The notes beneath the pieces were generated by a model, which saw nothing but the letters and a program-made list of their open reading frames with translations, did no database searches and was not told where the DNA came from. Positions 4,407-5,222 of a stretch of 5,222 nucleotides of DNA are shown in pieces; within the stretch, counting starts at the first letter, position 1; each line of letters begins with the position of its first letter. Origin of the DNA: Candidatus Bathyarchaeota archaeon (GTDB lineage Archaea; Thermoproteota; Bathyarchaeia; Bathyarchaeales; DTEX01); the NCBI GenBank assembly GCA_021162225.1, contig JAGGZB010000033.1, forward strand, positions 1-5,222, in the 5' to 3' direction. Position numbers and translations under genes: made by a program.

Positions 4407-5222
4407 CTAGTCCTCTCTAAGGTGAAGGGGGAGACCGGAGAGGCTATCTTCTAGGGATTGAGATTCCTCCTTTTCCATCTTTTCCCATGCCGATCTCGCA
4501 AAGGCAGCTGCTTTCTGCGGATACTCCTCAACTTCTATCTCAGCTATGACCGGGAAGGGTGTTGGTATGGCTAAGCCCCAAAGCATAGCTTCATGATCCG
4601 CTAGGCCTGGCAAGTAGTCTCTTAGTCTTTCAGATCCATACTCTGTGTATTGGAGGATGGCATCTTGATCGTTTCCGCTTTTTAGTCTGAAGCAGGCTAC
4701 GGAGTTGCACTGAGAGATTACGCTTTTTAAGACATAGGCTGGTCTCTGAGTTAATAGGATCAGTCCGACGTTGTATCCCCCAGCTTGACTTGCAGTCTCG
4801 ATCATTGATGCCTTAACGCTGGATTGAGCACTTGACTCCCTAACCTCTGTTCCCCTCTCGGGAGCAAAGTATTGTGCCTCTTCAATCGCGATTATGCATG
4901 CGAAGTCTCCATAGTCCTTCCTCTCCATTGCATAGTTCCTAACGCGGTCAAGGATATACTTGGCTGTCCTTTGCTGTGCTTCGATATCCGTGTTTACTGA
5001 GAAGTCAATGATTATCAAGGGATTCTCTTTTATCTCCGGAATTATGTCCAATGGCTCATTCTGTTCGTCTATGAATGCGCCCTTATTCTCTAGAAACCAT
5101 TCTATCCCCGAAAGCGCCTTTTCTTGACTCTTAACAGTCTTGTAGATTACACCCTGCTTAAGTATCTCTCTGACCCTGGCTAGTATATTTTCTCTATTTA
5201 TTGTTGCCCCTTCATTTCGTAG
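4407..5222 (-). CDS. HerA/FtsK-superfamily ATPase, C-terminal part
   Basis: The frame stays open to the right edge, so this is the last 271 residues of a longer gene. An apparent TTG start near 5051 is internal, since 57 further sense codons precede it. HerA-like ATPases form hexameric rings that move along DNA, often with the NurA nuclease in end processing. Seen here (fragment numbering): LIIIDFSVN (69-77) as a core strand, Walker B ACIIAIEEAQYF (108-119) with acidic E114 and E115, LLTQRPAYVLKSVISQCNS (156-174, the sensor region typical of HerA), the FRLKSGNDQDAI block (178-189), and LPGLADHEAMLWGLAIPTPFPV (204-225), matching the family's L-x-x-L-x-x-G-E-A end. The last 25 residues are charged and probably flexible. 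The Walker A motif and N-terminal barrel lie off the window. The Arg of the usual EGRK segment is absent (SQAGGYNVG, 146-154), so this may be a divergent HerA paralogue. It heads a probable operon with the phosphoesterase. Confidence 0.83.
   Translation of the reverse strand, partial: LRNEGATINRENILARVREILKQGVIYKTVKSQEKALSGIEWFLENKGAFIDEQNEPLDIIPEIKENPLIIIDFSVNTDIEAQQRTAKYILDRVRNYAMERKDYGDFACIIAIEEAQYFAPERGTEVRESSAQSSVKASMIETASQAGGYNVGLILLTQRPAYVLKSVISQCNSVACFRLKSGNDQDAILQYTEYGSERLRDYLPGLADHEAMLWGLAIPTPFPVIAEIEVEEYPQKAAAFARSAWEKMEKEESQSLEDSLSGLPLHLRED

Noticed and set aside
5049..5051. TTG as start of the HerA-like gene
   Set aside because: The same frame continues open with family-like sequence for 57 more codons to the window edge, so the TTG is an internal Leu.

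Overview
This window comes from an archaeal chromosome. It has TATA-box promoters, an XPD/Rad3-type helicase, a member of the UPF0179 family (known to me only from archaea), a two-domain archaeal FKBP isomerase, and a HerA-like ATPase. Use of AGA/AGG and ATA codons and the T/A-rich promoters would fit a thermophilic lineage (TACK/Thermoproteota-like or similar), but the sequence does not fix the phylum. No rRNA, tRNA, insertion sequence, CRISPR array or phage gene is visible. Almost all of it is compact, housekeeping-type coding sequence.

Plus strand, left half: bases 3-302 are the C-terminal 99 codons of a ROK-family sugar kinase whose start lies off the left edge. After an 80-nt gap comes a complete XPD-type DNA helicase (383-2194) with Walker A, DEAH box, Fe-S cysteines and motif VI all present. 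It is followed by a weak hairpin with an oligo-T run, and then by the only long non-coding stretch, 2195-2538 (344 nt). That stretch ends in a good TATA-box promoter for a 148-residue, ten-cysteine UPF0179 protein (2539-2985) that starts with TTG.

Minus strand, right half: read right to left, these are a HerA-like ATPase (4407-5222, N terminus off the right edge), a COG2129-like calcineurin-type phosphoesterase (3719-4387, GTG start, 19 nt after the ATPase stop) and a long-form FKBP peptidyl-prolyl isomerase (2918-3658) with its own probable TATA box. The ATPase and phosphoesterase look like an operon. The isomerase may be partly co-transcribed with them.

The two gene blocks converge. The last 22 codons of the isomerase are antisense to the last 22 codons of the UPF0179 gene, a 68-bp 3' overlap. 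I found no clear evidence for a new defence or mobile system. The most noteworthy points are the convergent overlap, the cysteine-rich protein of unknown function with its unusual translation start and phased upstream repeats, the divergent HerA-like ATPase next to a phosphoesterase, and the unusually long intergenic region.
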